A DNA stretch of 64,000 bases from Enterobacter hormaechei subsp. hoffmannii (GCF_001729745.1 NZ_CP017186.1:1488001-1552000), one strand, 5' to 3'. Shown: positions 21,611 through 32,350, numbered from the stretch's first letter. Translations and numbers: made by a program. The notes: generated by a model from the sequence alone, not told the origin.

Positions 21611-22306
21611 TTAATCGCGTTTTTCCAGTAGGGTGCGATACAGCACGCCGCCCAGAATACCGCCAATAATTGGCATCACCCAGAACAGCCACAGCTGTTC
21701 AAGCGCCCAGCCGCCCTGGAAAATAGCCACCGCGGTGCTACGTGCCGGATTAACGGAGGTATTGGTCACCGGGATGGAGATCAGGTGGATAAGCGTCAGC
21801 GCCAGACCAATAGCAATGGGGGCAAAGCCCGCAGGCGCGTATTTGTCCGTTGCGCCGTGGATCACCAACAGGAAACCTGCGGTGAGCACAATTTCAATCA
21901 CGATAGCAGACAGCATTGAGTAGCCGCCTGGAGAGTGTTCGCCGAAGCCGTTTGACGCAAATCCGCTGGCCGCGGCGTCAAACCCGGCTTTCCCGCTGGC
22001 AATGACGTACAACACCGCCGCGGCAATAATACCGCCAATAACCTGGGCAATAATATAGCCAATAATATCTTTCGCCGGGAAACGTCCGCCCGCCCATAAA
22101 CCTAACGTGACGGCCGGGTTGAAATGACCGCCGGAAATATGCCCCACGGCGAATGCCATGGTTAATACGGTTAAACCGAATGCCAGCGCGACGCCGACAA
22201 ATCCAATACCTAATTCCGGAAATGCGGCTGCGAGTACTGCGCTACCGCAGCCACCAAACACCAGCCAGAATGTACCAAAGCATTCTGCCGCTAATTTTCT
22301 GAACAT
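21611..22306 (-). CDS. aqpZ: Aquaporin Z
   Basis: AqpZ is a water-selective inner-membrane channel. I chose the ATG at 22306 ([21 protein letters not shown]), preceded by GAGGTGGTT, giving 231 residues as in E. coli; the open frame extends 39 codons further but that part is not AqpZ-like. Both NPA motifs are present ([13 protein letters not shown] and [13 protein letters not shown]). The latter includes the Arg of the selectivity filter, and HISGGH lies before the first. Six membrane helices are evident. It is read leftward; REP units lie downstream. Confidence 0.96.
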   Translation of the reverse strand: MFRKLAAECFGTFWLVFGGCGSAVLAAAFPELGIGFVGVALAFGLTVLTMAFAVGHISGGHFNPAVTLGLWAGGRFPAKDIIGYIIAQVIGGIIAAAVLYVIASGKAGFDAAASGFASNGFGEHSPGGYSMLSAIVIEIVLTAGFLLVIHGATDKYAPAGFAPIAIGLALTLIHLISIPVTNTSVNPARSTAVAIFQGGWALEQLWLFWVMPIIGGILGGVLYRTLLEKRD

Positions 22307-22597
22307 AACCACCTCAATAATAAACGTCCGCGCCCATTCCTGCGCGCGGGTTATATCGCCATAAAGGGATGACGACTCAAAGAGCCAGTATTTTGAAACC
22401 ATCAACATCCCTTCGCCACTCAAATAAATTCACTAAATTTGATTTAAGGCAATGTGATGTCAATCCTTGTTCAGAACGGAGGTAATTAGAGCATAGCCCA
22501 ATATTTAAGGGGGCGTATATTCTGCTGTCGTGACCTACAGCCTGCCGCTATACTGCTGATAACTTGAAGGAAAAAGTGGCCGAAATGCGGGGGATGT

Positions 22598-24256
22598 ATG
22601 CTACTCGAACGTGTGGAGATTGTCGGGTTTCGCGGGATTAACCGCCTGTCGCTGCAACTGGAACAGAACAACGTCCTGATAGGCGAAAACGCCTGGGGTA
22701 AATCCAGCCTGCTGGATGCCCTGACGCTGCTGCTTTCGCCCGAAGAGAACTTGTACCACTTTGTCCATGATGACTTCTGGTTTCCGCCGGGGGATGTCAA
22801 TGGGCGCGAGAAACACCTGCATATCATTCTGACCTTCCGCGAATCCGAGCCCGGTCGCCATCGCGTGCGTCGTTTTCGCCCTATGTCGCCCTGCTGGGTG
22901 CCCTGTGAAGATGGGTTCCAGCGTATTTTCTATCGCCTTGAGGGCGAAATGGCGCAAAACGACGGGGTATTAACCCTGCGTGAATTTCTTGATGAGAAGG
23001 GGAATCCGATCCCGCTCGATAATATTGACGAGCTTGCCCGCCATCTTATCCGCCTCTCCCCCGTGTTGCGCTTACGAGACGCGCGCTTTATGCGGCGGAT
23101 CCGTAACGGCACCGTACCGAATATGCCCGAGGTGGAAGTAACCGCCCGCGAGCTGGATTTCCTCGCCCGTGAACTGGTCTCGCGGCCGCAGAACCTCACC
23201 GACGGCCAGATCCGTCAGGGGCTGTCTGCCATGGTGCAACTGCTGGAGCACTACTTCTCTGAGCAGGGAACGGGGCAGGCGCGCCACCGCCTGATGCGCC
23301 GCCGCTCGCACGACGAGCAACGAAGCTGGCGCTATCTCGATATTATCAACCGCATGATCGACCGCCCCAGCGGGCGCACGCATCGGGTGATCCTGCTGGG
23401 ATTATTCTCCACGCTGTTACAGGCGAAAGGGACGGTGCGCCTGGATCGGGACGCGCGCCCGTTGCTGCTGGTAGAAGATCCGGAAACGCGGCTGCACCCG
23501 ATTATGCTTTCCGTGGCGTGGCATCTTCTTAATCTACTGCCGTTGCAGCGTGTCACCACCACGAATTCCGGCGAGCTGCTCTCCCTGACGCCGGTGGAGT
23601 ATGTCTGCCGCCTGGTGCGTGAATCCTCGCGGGTCACCGCCTACCGGCTCGGGCCCGGCGGGTTAAATGCCGAAGATGGCCGACGCATTGCGTTTCATAT
23701 CCGTTTTAACCGTGCCTCTTCCCTGTTTGCCCGCTGCTGGTTGCTGGTGGAAGGGGAAACCGAAACCTGGGTGATAAACGAGCTGGCTCGCCAGTGCGGA
23801 CACCACTTTGATGCCGAAGGGATCAAAGTGATCGAATTTGCTCAGTCTGGCTTAAAGCCGCTGATCAAATTTGCGCGCCGGATGGGGATAGAGTGGCACG
23901 TGCTGGTGGATGGCGATGAGGCGGGTAAAAAATATGCGGCGACCGTGCGCAGCCTGCTCAATAACGATCGTGAAGAGGAGCGGGAACATCTGACCACGCT
24001 GCCCGCGATGGACATGGAGCACTTTATGTACCGCCAGGGATTTGACGACGTCTTTCACCGCGTGGCGATGATCCCGGTGGATGTGCCCATGAATATGCGT
24101 CGGGTGATCGCCAAAGCTATCCATCGGTCGTCAAAACCGGATTTGGCCATTGAAGTCGCGACGGAAGCGGGCAGGCGGGGCGTGGAGTCGGTGCCCACGC
24201 TGCTGCGTAAAATGTTCTCCCGCGTCCTCTGGCTGGCACGCGGGAGAGCCGATTAA
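22598..24256 (+). CDS. ybjD: OLD-family ATP-dependent endonuclease YbjD
   Basis: This is an overcoming-lysogenization-defect (OLD) family protein with an ABC-type ATPase and a C-terminal TOPRIM nuclease domain. The 552 residues equal E. coli YbjD. The Walker A motif GENAWGKSS is at residues 29-37. The TOPRIM motifs are LLVEGETETWVINEL (near residue 384) and DGDEAGK (438-444). The cellular role is unknown; class 1 OLD proteins from phage P2 attack RecBCD-deficient hosts, and related genes are found in defence systems. It stands alone as a class 1-like gene without a UvrD-type partner. Its stop codon overlaps that of the converging ybjX. Confidence 0.92.
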   Translation: MLLERVEIVGFRGINRLSLQLEQNNVLIGENAWGKSSLLDALTLLLSPEENLYHFVHDDFWFPPGDVNGREKHLHIILTFRESEPGRHRVRRFRPMSPCWVPCEDGFQRIFYRLEGEMAQNDGVLTLREFLDEKGNPIPLDNIDELARHLIRLSPVLRLRDARFMRRIRNGTVPNMPEVEVTARELDFLARELVSRPQNLTDGQIRQGLSAMVQLLEHYFSEQGTGQARHRLMRRRSHDEQRSWRYLDIINRMIDRPSGRTHRVILLGLFSTLLQAKGTVRLDRDARPLLLVEDPETRLHPIMLSVAWHLLNLLPLQRVTTTNSGELLSLTPVEYVCRLVRESSRVTAYRLGPGGLNAEDGRRIAFHIRFNRASSLFARCWLLVEGETETWVINELARQCGHHFDAEGIKVIEFAQSGLKPLIKFARRMGIEWHVLVDGDEAGKKYAATVRSLLNNDREEEREHLTTLPAMDMEHFMYRQGFDDVFHRVAMIPVDVPMNMRRVIAKAIHRSSKPDLAIEVATEAGRRGVESVPTLLRKMFSRVLWLARGRAD

Positions 24257-25209
24257 CGGGCAGTCGCCTGCGATACCTGTTGATGCAGGCTATCAAGCAG
24301 GATATAGCGGCGGCGGTACTCGGACCGTTTTTTACTCGCAATCTCTTCCATCGGTTTGCGTGGCATGGTCAGTGGCAGGGCAAAGTTGCCGTTCTCCTGC
24401 TGCTGTCCGCCAAGGGAGCGCCAGAAGCTGTCATAGTCAGCCAGCAATTTTCCCTCTTTTTTCTTGCGATAGCGCCAGCTGCGGTAGATGTGGGTGGCGT
24501 TACTCACCGCGAGGATCTGCTCGACGGGGAAGGCGCCTGCCAGCGTCATGACCGCTTCAACCAGCAGACGTTTTGGGAACAGTCCGTGACAGGCTTTGGT
24601 CGCCAGCTGAATGTGCTCGTGCGGGACATGCGCTTTCGCCCCCTGCATTCCGCCGATGAAGAGCGTTGACTTGCCCTGGTATTTGCACAGCGTAAAGGTC
24701 AGCTCGGCCAGCACCGTGTTCTGGTGGTCACAAAAAGTGAGGGTCGCTTCCCCTTCTTTGTCCAGAAACGCATCCGCGCTCAGGCGAACGCTAAACTGCT
24801 GCTCCTCTTTGCCCGTTAACGTCACCAGCGTGATGCCCTGGCTGGAAAGGTAGCCGTTCAGCAGTGACGCCGGAAGATGGCGGCTCATCATCTGATAGTG
24901 ATTGTCCAATGCGTCCAGCGTAGTCTGACGGCCCATATTGACGGTCAGCCAAGGTCGGTGCAGGCGGCACGGCAGGCCGGGCTGCACGCGCAGGATCTGC
25001 ATCAGACGGGGCTGTTTTGCAAGGTTTCCGAGCAGGCGCGCAGTGGTGAACGGCGTTGCCAGCGAGCGCAACATAAACTTACGTCGATAGGCCGGATTTT
25101 GCCACGCCAGCCCCGGCGTGAGGGAACCCGATGCCAGGCTTTTAAACAGTTGCCAGCCCGATTTAGGCTGGGACAGCGTTGAATAAGGTGTATCGACGAT
25201 GGAAGACAT
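24253..25209 (-). CDS. ybjX: VirK/YbjX family protein (DUF535)
   Basis: This 318-residue member of the DUF535/VirK/YbjX family is slightly shorter than E. coli YbjX (about 330). Salmonella homologues are PhoP-regulated and add to resistance against antimicrobial peptides; the biochemical function is unknown. Conserved features visible here include GLPCRLHRPWLTVNM, FIGGMQGAKA and a basic C-terminus (KKRSEYRRRYILLDSLH). No signal peptide or membrane helix is evident. It is read leftward, divergent from macA with 159 bases between them, and its stop overlaps the ybjD stop. I did not find a convincing PhoP box. Confidence 0.88.
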   Translation of the reverse strand: MSSIVDTPYSTLSQPKSGWQLFKSLASGSLTPGLAWQNPAYRRKFMLRSLATPFTTARLLGNLAKQPRLMQILRVQPGLPCRLHRPWLTVNMGRQTTLDALDNHYQMMSRHLPASLLNGYLSSQGITLVTLTGKEEQQFSVRLSADAFLDKEGEATLTFCDHQNTVLAELTFTLCKYQGKSTLFIGGMQGAKAHVPHEHIQLATKACHGLFPKRLLVEAVMTLAGAFPVEQILAVSNATHIYRSWRYRKKKEGKLLADYDSFWRSLGGQQQENGNFALPLTMPRKPMEEIASKKRSEYRRRYILLDSLHQQVSQATAR

Positions 25210-25368
25210 GTTAGATCCTGCTTCTGGTGGAATTTCGCTATTTCAGCAGGCGCTTTATCAACATCGGGTAAACAATTCCCGACGATTACGGGGATCGGGG
25301 GTTTCGTTGAGGAGTGGTTTAGATAAAATCAACGGTGATGATAGCCAGAACAATTATTTGGAATATTT

Positions 25369-26484
25369 ATGAACCTGAAGGGAAAACGCAGAAAGCTGTT
25401 TCTGCTGCTGGCGGTAGTGGTGTTAGCAGGCGGATTCTGGTTATGGAAGGTACTGAACGCGCCGGTACCACAGTATCAAACGCTGATTGTTCGTCCGGGC
25501 GAGCTGCAACAAAACGTGCTGGCGACGGGGAAGCTGGATGCCCTGCGTAAGGTTGACGTGGGCGCGCAGGTCAGCGGTCAGCTTAAAACCCTGTCGGTTG
25601 AGATTGGCGATAAGGTTAAAAAAGGCCAGTTGCTGGGCGTGATCGATCCTGAGCAGGCGCAAAACCAGATCCGCGAAGTGGAAGCGACGCTGATGGAGTT
25701 GCGCGCGCAGCGCGCTCAGGCTCAGGCGGAGCGTAATCTCGCTCAGGTCACCCTGTCGCGCCAGCAGGCGCTGGCGAAAACGCAGGCCATCTCGAAACAG
25801 GATTTGGACACAGCCGCCACGGAGCTGGCGGTGAAGCAGGCGCAGATTGGCACCATCGATGCGCAAATCAAGCGGAATCAGGCCTCGCTGGATACGGCGA
25901 AAACCAACCTCGATTACACGCAAATCGTTGCGCCAATGGCCGGGGAAGTGACGCAGATAACCACCCTGCAAGGCCAGACGGTCATCGCCGCGCAGCAGGC
26001 GCCGAACATCCTGACCCTGGCGGATATGAGCACCATGCTGGTGAAAGCCCAGGTATCTGAAGCGGACGTCATTCACCTTAAGCCGGGGCAGAAAGCCTGG
26101 TTTACGGTGCTGGGCGATCCGCAAACCCGCTATGAAGGGGTGCTGAAAGATATCCTGCCGACGCCGGAGAAGGTCAACGACGCCATCTTCTACTATGCGC
26201 GTTTTGAGGTGCCTAACCCGCAGGGCGTGCTGCGTCTGGACATGACCGCTCAGGTGCATATCCAGCTGACCGGCGTGAAAAACGTGCTGACGGTTCCGCT
26301 CTCCGCGCTGGGCGAATCCGCCGGGGACAATCGCTACAAGGTGAAAGTGCTGCGCAACGGTGAAACCCGCGAGCGGGAAGTGGTGATTGGCGCACGTAAC
26401 GACACCGACGTGGTGGTGGTAAAAGGGCTGGAAGAGGGTGAGGAAGTGGTCACCAGCGAAAGCCTGCCTGGAGCCGCGCAATGA
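25369..26484 (+). CDS. macA: Macrolide efflux periplasmic adaptor MacA
   Basis: MacA is the membrane-fusion protein of the MacAB-TolC efflux pump, which exports macrolides, enterotoxin and protoporphyrin in E. coli. The 371 residues equal E. coli MacA. It has an N-terminal membrane anchor ([18 protein letters not shown]), a lipoyl domain in two halves, a long helical hairpin (about residues 100-180, rich in QAQAERN and [10 protein letters not shown]) and beta-barrel and membrane-proximal domains. The stop overlaps the macB start (26481-26484), so the two are translationally coupled. Confidence 0.96.
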   Translation: MNLKGKRRKLFLLLAVVVLAGGFWLWKVLNAPVPQYQTLIVRPGELQQNVLATGKLDALRKVDVGAQVSGQLKTLSVEIGDKVKKGQLLGVIDPEQAQNQIREVEATLMELRAQRAQAQAERNLAQVTLSRQQALAKTQAISKQDLDTAATELAVKQAQIGTIDAQIKRNQASLDTAKTNLDYTQIVAPMAGEVTQITTLQGQTVIAAQQAPNILTLADMSTMLVKAQVSEADVIHLKPGQKAWFTVLGDPQTRYEGVLKDILPTPEKVNDAIFYYARFEVPNPQGVLRLDMTAQVHIQLTGVKNVLTVPLSALGESAGDNRYKVKVLRNGETREREVVIGARNDTDVVVVKGLEEGEEVVTSESLPGAAQ

Positions 26485-28421
26485 CGGCGCTGCTTGAGCT
26501 GAATGACATTCGTCGCAGCTATCCGTCCGGCGACGGGCCGGTGGAGGTGCTGAAAGGCATCTCCCTGCGCGTTGAAGCCGGTGAAATGGTGGCGATTGTC
26601 GGGGCATCGGGCTCGGGTAAATCAACGCTGATGAACATTCTCGGCTGTCTGGATAAGCCTACCAGCGGCACCTATCGCGTGGCCGGGACGGATGTTTCCA
26701 CCCTGGACGGCGACGCGCTGGCGAAGCTGCGTCGCGAGCATTTTGGCTTTATCTTCCAGCGTTACCATCTGCTTTCACACCTGAGCGCGGCGCAGAATGT
26801 GGAAGTGCCAGCGGTGTATGCGGGCGTCGAGCGCAAAAAACGCCTCGAACGCGCGAAGGCGCTGTTAACGCGTCTTGGGCTGGCGGAGCGTGTTGATTAT
26901 CAGCCTTCGCAGCTTTCCGGCGGTCAGCAGCAACGCGTGAGTATTGCCCGCGCGCTGATGAACGGTGGGCAGGTGATCCTCGCCGATGAGCCAACCGGTG
27001 CGCTCGACAGCCATTCCGGTGAAGAGGTGATGGCGATCCTGCATCAGCTTCGCGATCAGGGGCATACGGTGATTATCGTCACCCACGATCCGCAGGTGGC
27101 AGCGCAGGCGGAACGCATTATCGAGATCCACGACGGCGAGCTGGTCAGCAACCCGCCGCCACGTCAGTCCAGAGCGGCGGCGGCGAAAGAGGCGCTGCCG
27201 GCCGCAACCGGCTGGGGCCAGTTTTCCAGCGGTTTCCGCGAGGCGCTGACCATGGCCTGGCTGGCGATGGCGGCCAACAAAATGCGCACTCTGCTGACCA
27301 TGCTTGGCATCATTATTGGTATTGCCTCAGTGGTGTCGATTGTGGTGGTGGGCGATGCGGCGAAACAGCTGGTGCTGGCAGATATTCGCGCCATCGGGAC
27401 TAACACCATCGACGTTTATCCCGGCAAAGATTTTGGCGACGACGAGCCGCAGTATCAGCAGGCGCTGAAGTATGACGATCTGGCGGCTATTCAGAAGCAG
27501 CCGTGGGTGAACTCCGCCACGCCTGCCGTCTCGCAAAACCTGCGTCTGCGCTACGGCAACATCGACGTGGCGGCCAGCGCTAACGGCGTCAGCGGAGATT
27601 ACTTCAACGTCTACGGCATGACCTTCAGCGAAGGGGCGACCTTCAACGCTGAACAGCTGGCGGGCAGGGCGCAGGTGGTGGTGTTAGACGCTAACTCCCG
27701 CAGGCAGCTGTTCCCGAATAAGACCAATGTGGTGGGGGAAGTGATCCTCGTAGGCAACATGCCAGCGACGGTGATCGGCGTGGCGGAAGAGAAGCAGTCG
27801 ATGTTCGGCAGCAGCAAAATCCTGCGCGTCTGGCTGCCGTACACCACCATTTCCGGGCGCATCATGGGGCAGTCCTGGCTTAACTCTATTACCGTTCGAG
27901 TGAAGGAGGGCTACGACAGCGGGCTGGCGGAACAGCAGCTGGAGCGGCTGTTAACCCTGCGCCACGGGAAAAAGGATTTCTTCACCTGGAATATGGATGG
28001 CCTCTTGAAAACGGCGGAAAAGACCACACGTACTCTTCAGCTGTTCCTGACGCTGGTGGCGGTGATTTCGCTGGTCGTCGGCGGGATAGGGGTGATGAAC
28101 ATTATGCTGGTGTCGGTGACCGAACGTACGCGGGAGATCGGCATCCGCATGGCGGTCGGAGCCAGAGCCAGCGACGTGCTGCAGCAATTTTTGATTGAAG
28201 CGGTGCTGGTGTGTCTGGTGGGCGGTGCGATGGGGATTGCGCTCTCGATGATGATCGCCTTTGCGCTCCAGCTCTTCTTACCGGGCTGGGAGATTGGCTT
28301 CTCGCCGATGGCGATCCTGACGGCGTTTTTATGTTCCACCTTCACCGGTATTCTGTTCGGCTGGCTACCGGCGCGAAACGCGGCGCGGCTGGATCCGGTG
28401 GATGCGCTGGCGCGCGAATAA
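26481..28421 (+). CDS. macB: Macrolide export ATP-binding/permease protein MacB
   Basis: MacB is the ABC-type half of the MacAB-TolC tripartite pump and works as a homodimer by mechanotransmission. The 646 residues are close to E. coli MacB (648). The N-terminal nucleotide-binding domain has Walker [10 protein letters not shown] at residues 41-49, signature [15 protein letters not shown] and Walker [14 protein letters not shown] membrane segment near residues 273-295, a large periplasmic MacB domain and three C-terminal membrane segments ending in [21 protein letters not shown] follow. It ends at a bidirectional terminator shared with cspD. Confidence 0.97.
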   Translation: MTALLELNDIRRSYPSGDGPVEVLKGISLRVEAGEMVAIVGASGSGKSTLMNILGCLDKPTSGTYRVAGTDVSTLDGDALAKLRREHFGFIFQRYHLLSHLSAAQNVEVPAVYAGVERKKRLERAKALLTRLGLAERVDYQPSQLSGGQQQRVSIARALMNGGQVILADEPTGALDSHSGEEVMAILHQLRDQGHTVIIVTHDPQVAAQAERIIEIHDGELVSNPPPRQSRAAAAKEALPAATGWGQFSSGFREALTMAWLAMAANKMRTLLTMLGIIIGIASVVSIVVVGDAAKQLVLADIRAIGTNTIDVYPGKDFGDDEPQYQQALKYDDLAAIQKQPWVNSATPAVSQNLRLRYGNIDVAASANGVSGDYFNVYGMTFSEGATFNAEQLAGRAQVVVLDANSRRQLFPNKTNVVGEVILVGNMPATVIGVAEEKQSMFGSSKILRVWLPYTTISGRIMGQSWLNSITVRVKEGYDSGLAEQQLERLLTLRHGKKDFFTWNMDGLLKTAEKTTRTLQLFLTLVAVISLVVGGIGVMNIMLVSVTERTREIGIRMAVGARASDVLQQFLIEAVLVCLVGGAMGIALSMMIAFALQLFLPGWEIGFSPMAILTAFLCSTFTGILFGWLPARNAARLDPVDALARE

Positions 28422-28431
28422 CCCGAAAATA

Positions 28432-28460
28432 AAAATGCCAGCCGATCGGGCTGGCATTTT
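28432..28460. terminator. Bidirectional terminator between macB and cspD
   Basis: Stem AAAATGCCAGCC / GGCTGGCATTTT with a 5-base loop. The flanking A- and T-runs let it act on both converging transcripts; it starts 11 bases after the macB stop. Confidence 0.85.
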
Positions 28461-28491
28461 GCCTGCAGGGTGTACACAATGAATCAGAGAG

Positions 28492-28713
28492 CTATGCAAC
28501 CGCTTCTGCTTCAACGGGGACGATCAGACTGGCATGATTGCCTTTTGGCCCCTGGTGTACATCGAACCGGACGGACTGCCCGGCTTTGAGCGTCCTGTAA
28601 CCATCCATCTGAATGGTGGAATAGTGAGCGAAGATATCCTCGCCGCCGCCTTCGGGGCAAATGAAGCCAAACCCCTTGGCGTTGTTGAACCACTTAACAG
28701 TACCCATTTCCAT
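28492..28713 (-). CDS. cspD: Cold-shock-like protein CspD
   Basis: CspD is a single-stranded nucleic acid binding protein that inhibits replication in stationary-phase E. coli. The 73 residues form one cold-shock domain with RNP1 KGFGFICPEGGGEDI and RNP2-like IFAHYSTI. It is one residue shorter than E. coli CspD (74), starting MEMGTVKWFNN where E. coli has MEKGTVKWFNN. It diverges from clpS across 267 bases, the same layout as in E. coli, where the product is degraded by Lon. Confidence 0.95.
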   Translation of the reverse strand: MEMGTVKWFNNAKGFGFICPEGGGEDIFAHYSTIQMDGYRTLKAGQSVRFDVHQGPKGNHASLIVPVEAEAVA

Positions 28714-28980
28714 GCTTCGACATCCTTCGTAAATCTTATAAATTAAGATGGAATGAACCGGTGGTGGAGTGGGGGCTGTTCAAAACCTCGCCAACTCACG
28801 CTTGTACAATTTAGAGAAACGGAAGAAGCCGTCAAGCGTTTGGCGCTGGAGTTGGGACAATAATCAACCAAAATTTGAGGCAGTTAACGCTATTGCAACA
28901 GTTTGTGACAGACATCGCGGATGACAGTAATAGATGATTGTTATCTAACATCTGAGGTAGATTCAAAGTGGTTATGCATA

Positions 28981-29301
28981 ATGGGTAAGACCAACGATTG
29001 GCTGGATTTTGACCAGCTGGCGGAAGATAAAGTGCGCGACGCGCTAAAACCGCCATCTATGTATAAAGTTATGTTAATGAACGATGATTACACGCCGATG
29101 GAATTTGTTATTGACGTGCTACAAAAGTTCTTTTCTTATGATGTTGAACGTGCAACGCAACTGATGCTTACCGTTCATTATCGTGGCAAAGCGATCTGCG
29201 GCATCTTTACTGCCGAAGTAGCGGAAACCAAAGTAGCGATGGTGAACGACTATGCAAGGGAGAACGAGCATCCGTTGCTGTGTACGCTGGAAAAGGCCTG
29301 A
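28981..29301 (+). CDS. clpS: ClpA adaptor protein ClpS
   Basis: ClpS is the N-end rule adaptor that binds destabilising N-terminal residues (Leu, Phe, Trp, Tyr) and delivers them to ClpAP. I chose the ATG at 28981 ([15 protein letters not shown]), giving 106 residues as in E. coli; the frame is open 20 codons further upstream without conserved sequence. Key binding-pocket elements are present ([12 protein letters not shown] and TAEVAETKV). clpA begins 27 bases downstream with its own ribosome binding site. Confidence 0.96.
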   Translation: MGKTNDWLDFDQLAEDKVRDALKPPSMYKVMLMNDDYTPMEFVIDVLQKFFSYDVERATQLMLTVHYRGKAICGIFTAEVAETKVAMVNDYARENEHPLLCTLEKA

Positions 29302-29328
29302 TAAGGCATAAAATTGGGGGAGGTGCCT

Positions 29329-31608
29329 ATGCTCAATCAAGAACTGGAACTCAGTTTAAACATGGCTTTCGCCAGAGCGCGTGAGCACCGACATGAGTTT
29401 ATGACCGTCGAGCATTTGCTGCTCGCACTGCTTAGCAACCCATCTGCCCGCGAAGCGCTGGAAGCCTGCTCCGTGGATCTGGTGGCGCTACGTCAGGAAC
29501 TCGAAGCCTTCATCGAACAAACCACACCGGTGCTGCCAGCCAGTGAAGAAGAGCGCGACACACAGCCGACGCTCAGCTTCCAGCGCGTGCTGCAGCGCGC
29601 GGTTTTCCACGTCCAGTCTTCCGGACGTAGCGAAGTGACGGGCGCCAATGTGCTGGTCGCCATCTTCAGTGAGCAGGAGTCCCAGGCGGCCTACCTGCTG
29701 CGTAAACACGAAGTCAGCCGGCTCGACGTGGTCAACTTCATCTCTCACGGAACGCGAAAAGACGAGCCTAACCAGGCATCGGATCCCAGCGGACAGATCA
29801 ACAGCAATGAAGAGCAAGCAGGCGGGGAGGATCGTATGGAAAACTTCACCACCAACCTTAACCAGCTTGCTCGCGTTGGCGGTATCGACCCGCTGATTGG
29901 CCGCGACAAAGAGCTGGAGCGTGCCATACAGGTGCTGTGCCGTCGCCGCAAGAATAACCCGCTGCTGGTGGGGGAATCTGGCGTGGGTAAAACCGCGATT
30001 GCCGAAGGTCTGGCCTGGCGCATTGTGCAGGGCGACGTGCCGGAAGTGATTGCCGACTGCACCATCTACTCACTGGATATCGGCTCGCTGCTGGCGGGCA
30101 CCAAATACCGCGGTGATTTTGAAAAACGTTTCAAAGCGCTGTTAAAACAGCTGGAGCAGGACACCAACAGCATCCTGTTTATCGATGAGATCCACACCAT
30201 CATCGGCGCAGGCGCGGCTTCCGGTGGTCAGGTAGATGCCGCCAACCTGATCAAACCGCTGCTCTCCAGCGGCAAGATCCGCGTGATGGGCTCTACGACG
30301 TACCAGGAGTTCAGCAACATCTTTGAGAAGGATCGTGCGCTGGCGCGTCGTTTCCAGAAAATCGACGTAACCGAGCCGTCGGTTGACGAAACGGTGCAGA
30401 TCATCAACGGCCTGAAAACCAAGTACGAAGCGCACCATGACGTGCGTTACACCGCGAAAGCGGTGCGTGCGGCGGTGGAGCTGGCGGTGAAATACATCAA
30501 CGATCGTCATCTGCCGGATAAAGCGATCGACGTGATTGATGAAGCGGGTGCGCGTGCGCGCCTGATGCCAGCGAGCAAGCGTAAGAAAACCGTGAACGTA
30601 GCGGATATCGAGTCCGTGGTGGCCCGTATCGCACGTATCCCTGAGAAGAGCGTCTCTCAGAGCGACCGTGATACGCTGCGCACCCTCGGCAATCGCCTGA
30701 AAATGCTGGTCTTTGGTCAGGATAAAGCTATTGAGGCCTTAACCGAAGCGATCAAGATGGCCCGTGCTGGCCTGGGGCATGACCACAAGCCTGTCGGTTC
30801 CTTCCTGTTCGCCGGCCCGACCGGTGTGGGTAAAACCGAGGTAACGGTGCAGCTCTCCAAAGCGCTGGGCATTGAGCTGTTGCGCTTTGATATGTCCGAG
30901 TATATGGAGCGTCACACCGTCAGCCGTTTGATTGGTGCGCCTCCGGGCTACGTGGGCTTTGACCAGGGCGGCCTGCTCACCGACGCGGTGATCAAGCATC
31001 CGCACGCGGTCCTGCTGCTCGATGAAATCGAGAAAGCGCACCCGGACGTGTTCAACATCCTGTTGCAGGTGATGGACAACGGGACGCTGACCGATAACAA
31101 CGGGCGCAAGGCCGATTTCCGCAACGTGGTGCTGGTGATGACCACCAATGCCGGGGTGCGTGAAACCGAGCGCAAATCCATCGGCCTGATCCACCAGGAT
31201 AACAGCACCGATGCGATGGAGGAGATCAAGAAGATCTTCACGCCGGAGTTCCGTAACCGTCTGGACAACATTATCTGGTTCGATCACCTGTCTACCGAGG
31301 TGATCCATCAGGTGGTGGATAAGTTCATCGTCGAGCTGCAGGTTCAGCTGGATCAGAAAGGCGTGTCGCTGGAAGTGAGCCAGGAGGCCCGCAACTGGCT
31401 GGCCGAGAAAGGCTACGACCGTGCGATGGGTGCCCGTCCGATGGCGCGCGTGATTCAGGACAACCTGAAGAAACCGCTGGCGAACGAGCTGCTGTTTGGC
31501 TCGCTGGTGGACGGCGGCCAGGTGACCGTGGCGCTGGATCAGGCGAAGAACGAACTGACGTACGATTTCCAGAGTGCGGCGAAGCACAAGCCGGAAGCGG
31601 CTCACTGA
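29329..31608 (+). CDS. clpA: ATP-dependent Clp protease ATPase subunit ClpA
   Basis: ClpA is a hexameric AAA+ unfoldase that feeds substrates to ClpP. I chose the ATG at 29329 ([11 protein letters not shown]) after GGGGGAGG, giving 759 residues (758 in E. coli). It has an N-terminal ClpS-binding domain (1-140), a first AAA+ module with Walker A GESGVGKT at 215, and a second with GPTGVGKT at 496. The IGL loop (KSIGLIHQD) that docks on ClpP is present. A UUCG-capped terminator follows. Confidence 0.97.
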   Translation: MLNQELELSLNMAFARAREHRHEFMTVEHLLLALLSNPSAREALEACSVDLVALRQELEAFIEQTTPVLPASEEERDTQPTLSFQRVLQRAVFHVQSSGRSEVTGANVLVAIFSEQESQAAYLLRKHEVSRLDVVNFISHGTRKDEPNQASDPSGQINSNEEQAGGEDRMENFTTNLNQLARVGGIDPLIGRDKELERAIQVLCRRRKNNPLLVGESGVGKTAIAEGLAWRIVQGDVPEVIADCTIYSLDIGSLLAGTKYRGDFEKRFKALLKQLEQDTNSILFIDEIHTIIGAGAASGGQVDAANLIKPLLSSGKIRVMGSTTYQEFSNIFEKDRALARRFQKIDVTEPSVDETVQIINGLKTKYEAHHDVRYTAKAVRAAVELAVKYINDRHLPDKAIDVIDEAGARARLMPASKRKKTVNVADIESVVARIARIPEKSVSQSDRDTLRTLGNRLKMLVFGQDKAIEALTEAIKMARAGLGHDHKPVGSFLFAGPTGVGKTEVTVQLSKALGIELLRFDMSEYMERHTVSRLIGAPPGYVGFDQGGLLTDAVIKHPHAVLLLDEIEKAHPDVFNILLQVMDNGTLTDNNGRKADFRNVVLVMTTNAGVRETERKSIGLIHQDNSTDAMEEIKKIFTPEFRNRLDNIIWFDHLSTEVIHQVVDKFIVELQVQLDQKGVSLEVSQEARNWLAEKGYDRAMGARPMARVIQDNLKKPLANELLFGSLVDGGQVTVALDQAKNELTYDFQSAAKHKPEAAH

Positions 31609-31617
31609 GTTGAAAGG

Positions 31618-31706
31618 TAAAAGCAAAACGGCAACTTCGGTTGCCGTTTTTTTTGTTTGCTCCCTCTCCCAGTGGGAGAGGGCTGGGGTGAGGGCATCAG
31701 GCCGCA
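31618..31706 (+). repeat. Composite terminator-plus-palindrome repeat, copy 2
   Basis: Second copy of the 89-base unit seen at 12062-12150, with the same order: TAAAAGCAAAACGGCAAC terminator, TGTTTGC spacer, CCCTCTCCCAGTGGGAGAGG palindrome, then CTGGGGTGAGGGCATCAGGC and CGCA. It begins 10 bases after the clpA stop codon. Confidence 0.75.
31625..31654 (+). terminator. Rho-independent terminator of clpSA
   Basis: Stem AAAACGGCAAC / GTTGCCGTTTT capped by a TTCG tetraloop, followed by a run of Ts. A canonical strong terminator; it also forms the first part of composite repeat copy 2. Confidence 0.93.
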
Positions 31707-31861
31707 GAGGAATTTTGCGAGGCGCTTTCCAGTTTCTTTCGAAGTCAGTTGCTGGATAAATCTACAGTAATAAAATGGCGTCGCACCTGCAAAATCGGGT
31801 GCTGGGATTGGCGTCCTGAAAGTGTGTGCACAGACAATCTTGCGTGCATAAAGGATTACAT

Positions 31862-32311
31862 ATGACTAATATTAATAGCTTCGCCCAGCTCTACACCGAA
31901 CTCTCCCTCAACCCCGATCTCCCAACCCTGGCCGAGCGCTGCAAGCTGCTCACCGAAATCCTTCTCGACTGCAAATCTCTCCCGCAAACGCAGCCCGTTT
32001 GCCGCTGTCTCGGAGCTTATCTGGAAGAGGTAAAATCCGGCCTCACAGAATCCATGCGTGATTTTCAGGTGGTGGAATTTGAGGACGAAGCGGAACAGCC
32101 GCGACAAAAAGAGTGGTTGCTGGAAGATACAGAAACGAAATGTGACTACTGCCGGGCGTTAAACCACGTGCTGCTGGTTTCGCATTTTGACCGCGATATG
32201 TTGCCGCACCTGACGGGACTGTTGCATGACATTACCCACGCGATAGCTGAAGATTTAATCGTACCCATGAACCCGTGCATGACAATACATCTGCCGACAC
32301 AGCCACACTAA
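31862..32311 (+). CDS. Hypothetical protein at the serW position
   Basis: I do not recognise this 149-residue ORF. The start MTNINSFAQLYTEL at 31862 is preceded by AAAGGATTACAT, a good ribosome binding site; an upstream in-frame start at 31826 is less likely. The protein looks soluble and acidic, with no signal peptide or membrane helix. It has eight cysteines, some in short-spaced pairs (CRC near residue 52 and CDYC near residue 98), plus several His residues near the C-terminus (LPHLTGLLHDITHAI), so metal binding is possible but unproven. It lies between clpA and infA, where E. coli has only the tRNA gene serW, and is followed by a bidirectional terminator. Codon use is not obviously foreign. 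Confidence 0.75.
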   Translation: MTNINSFAQLYTELSLNPDLPTLAERCKLLTEILLDCKSLPQTQPVCRCLGAYLEEVKSGLTESMRDFQVVEFEDEAEQPRQKEWLLEDTETKCDYCRALNHVLLVSHFDRDMLPHLTGLLHDITHAIAEDLIVPMNPCMTIHLPTQPH

Positions 32312-32323
32312 GGCCATAAATAA

Positions 32324-32350
32324 AAAAGGCCGGGATTGTCCCGACCTTTT
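32324..32350. terminator. Bidirectional terminator between the hypothetical gene and infA
   Basis: Stem AAAAGGCCGGGA / TCCCGACCTTTT with one mismatch and a TTG loop, flanked by A- and T-runs. It can end both the + transcript of the hypothetical gene and the - transcript of infA. Confidence 0.85.

Noticed and set aside
22307-22423. 39-codon N-terminal extension of aqpZ
   Set aside because: The AqpZ sequence begins at 22306 behind a good GAGGTGG site; the extension is not conserved and lies in the promoter region.
25210-25368. PhoP box between ybjX and macA
   Set aside because: Only isolated GTTTA-like half-sites; no pair with the required spacing.
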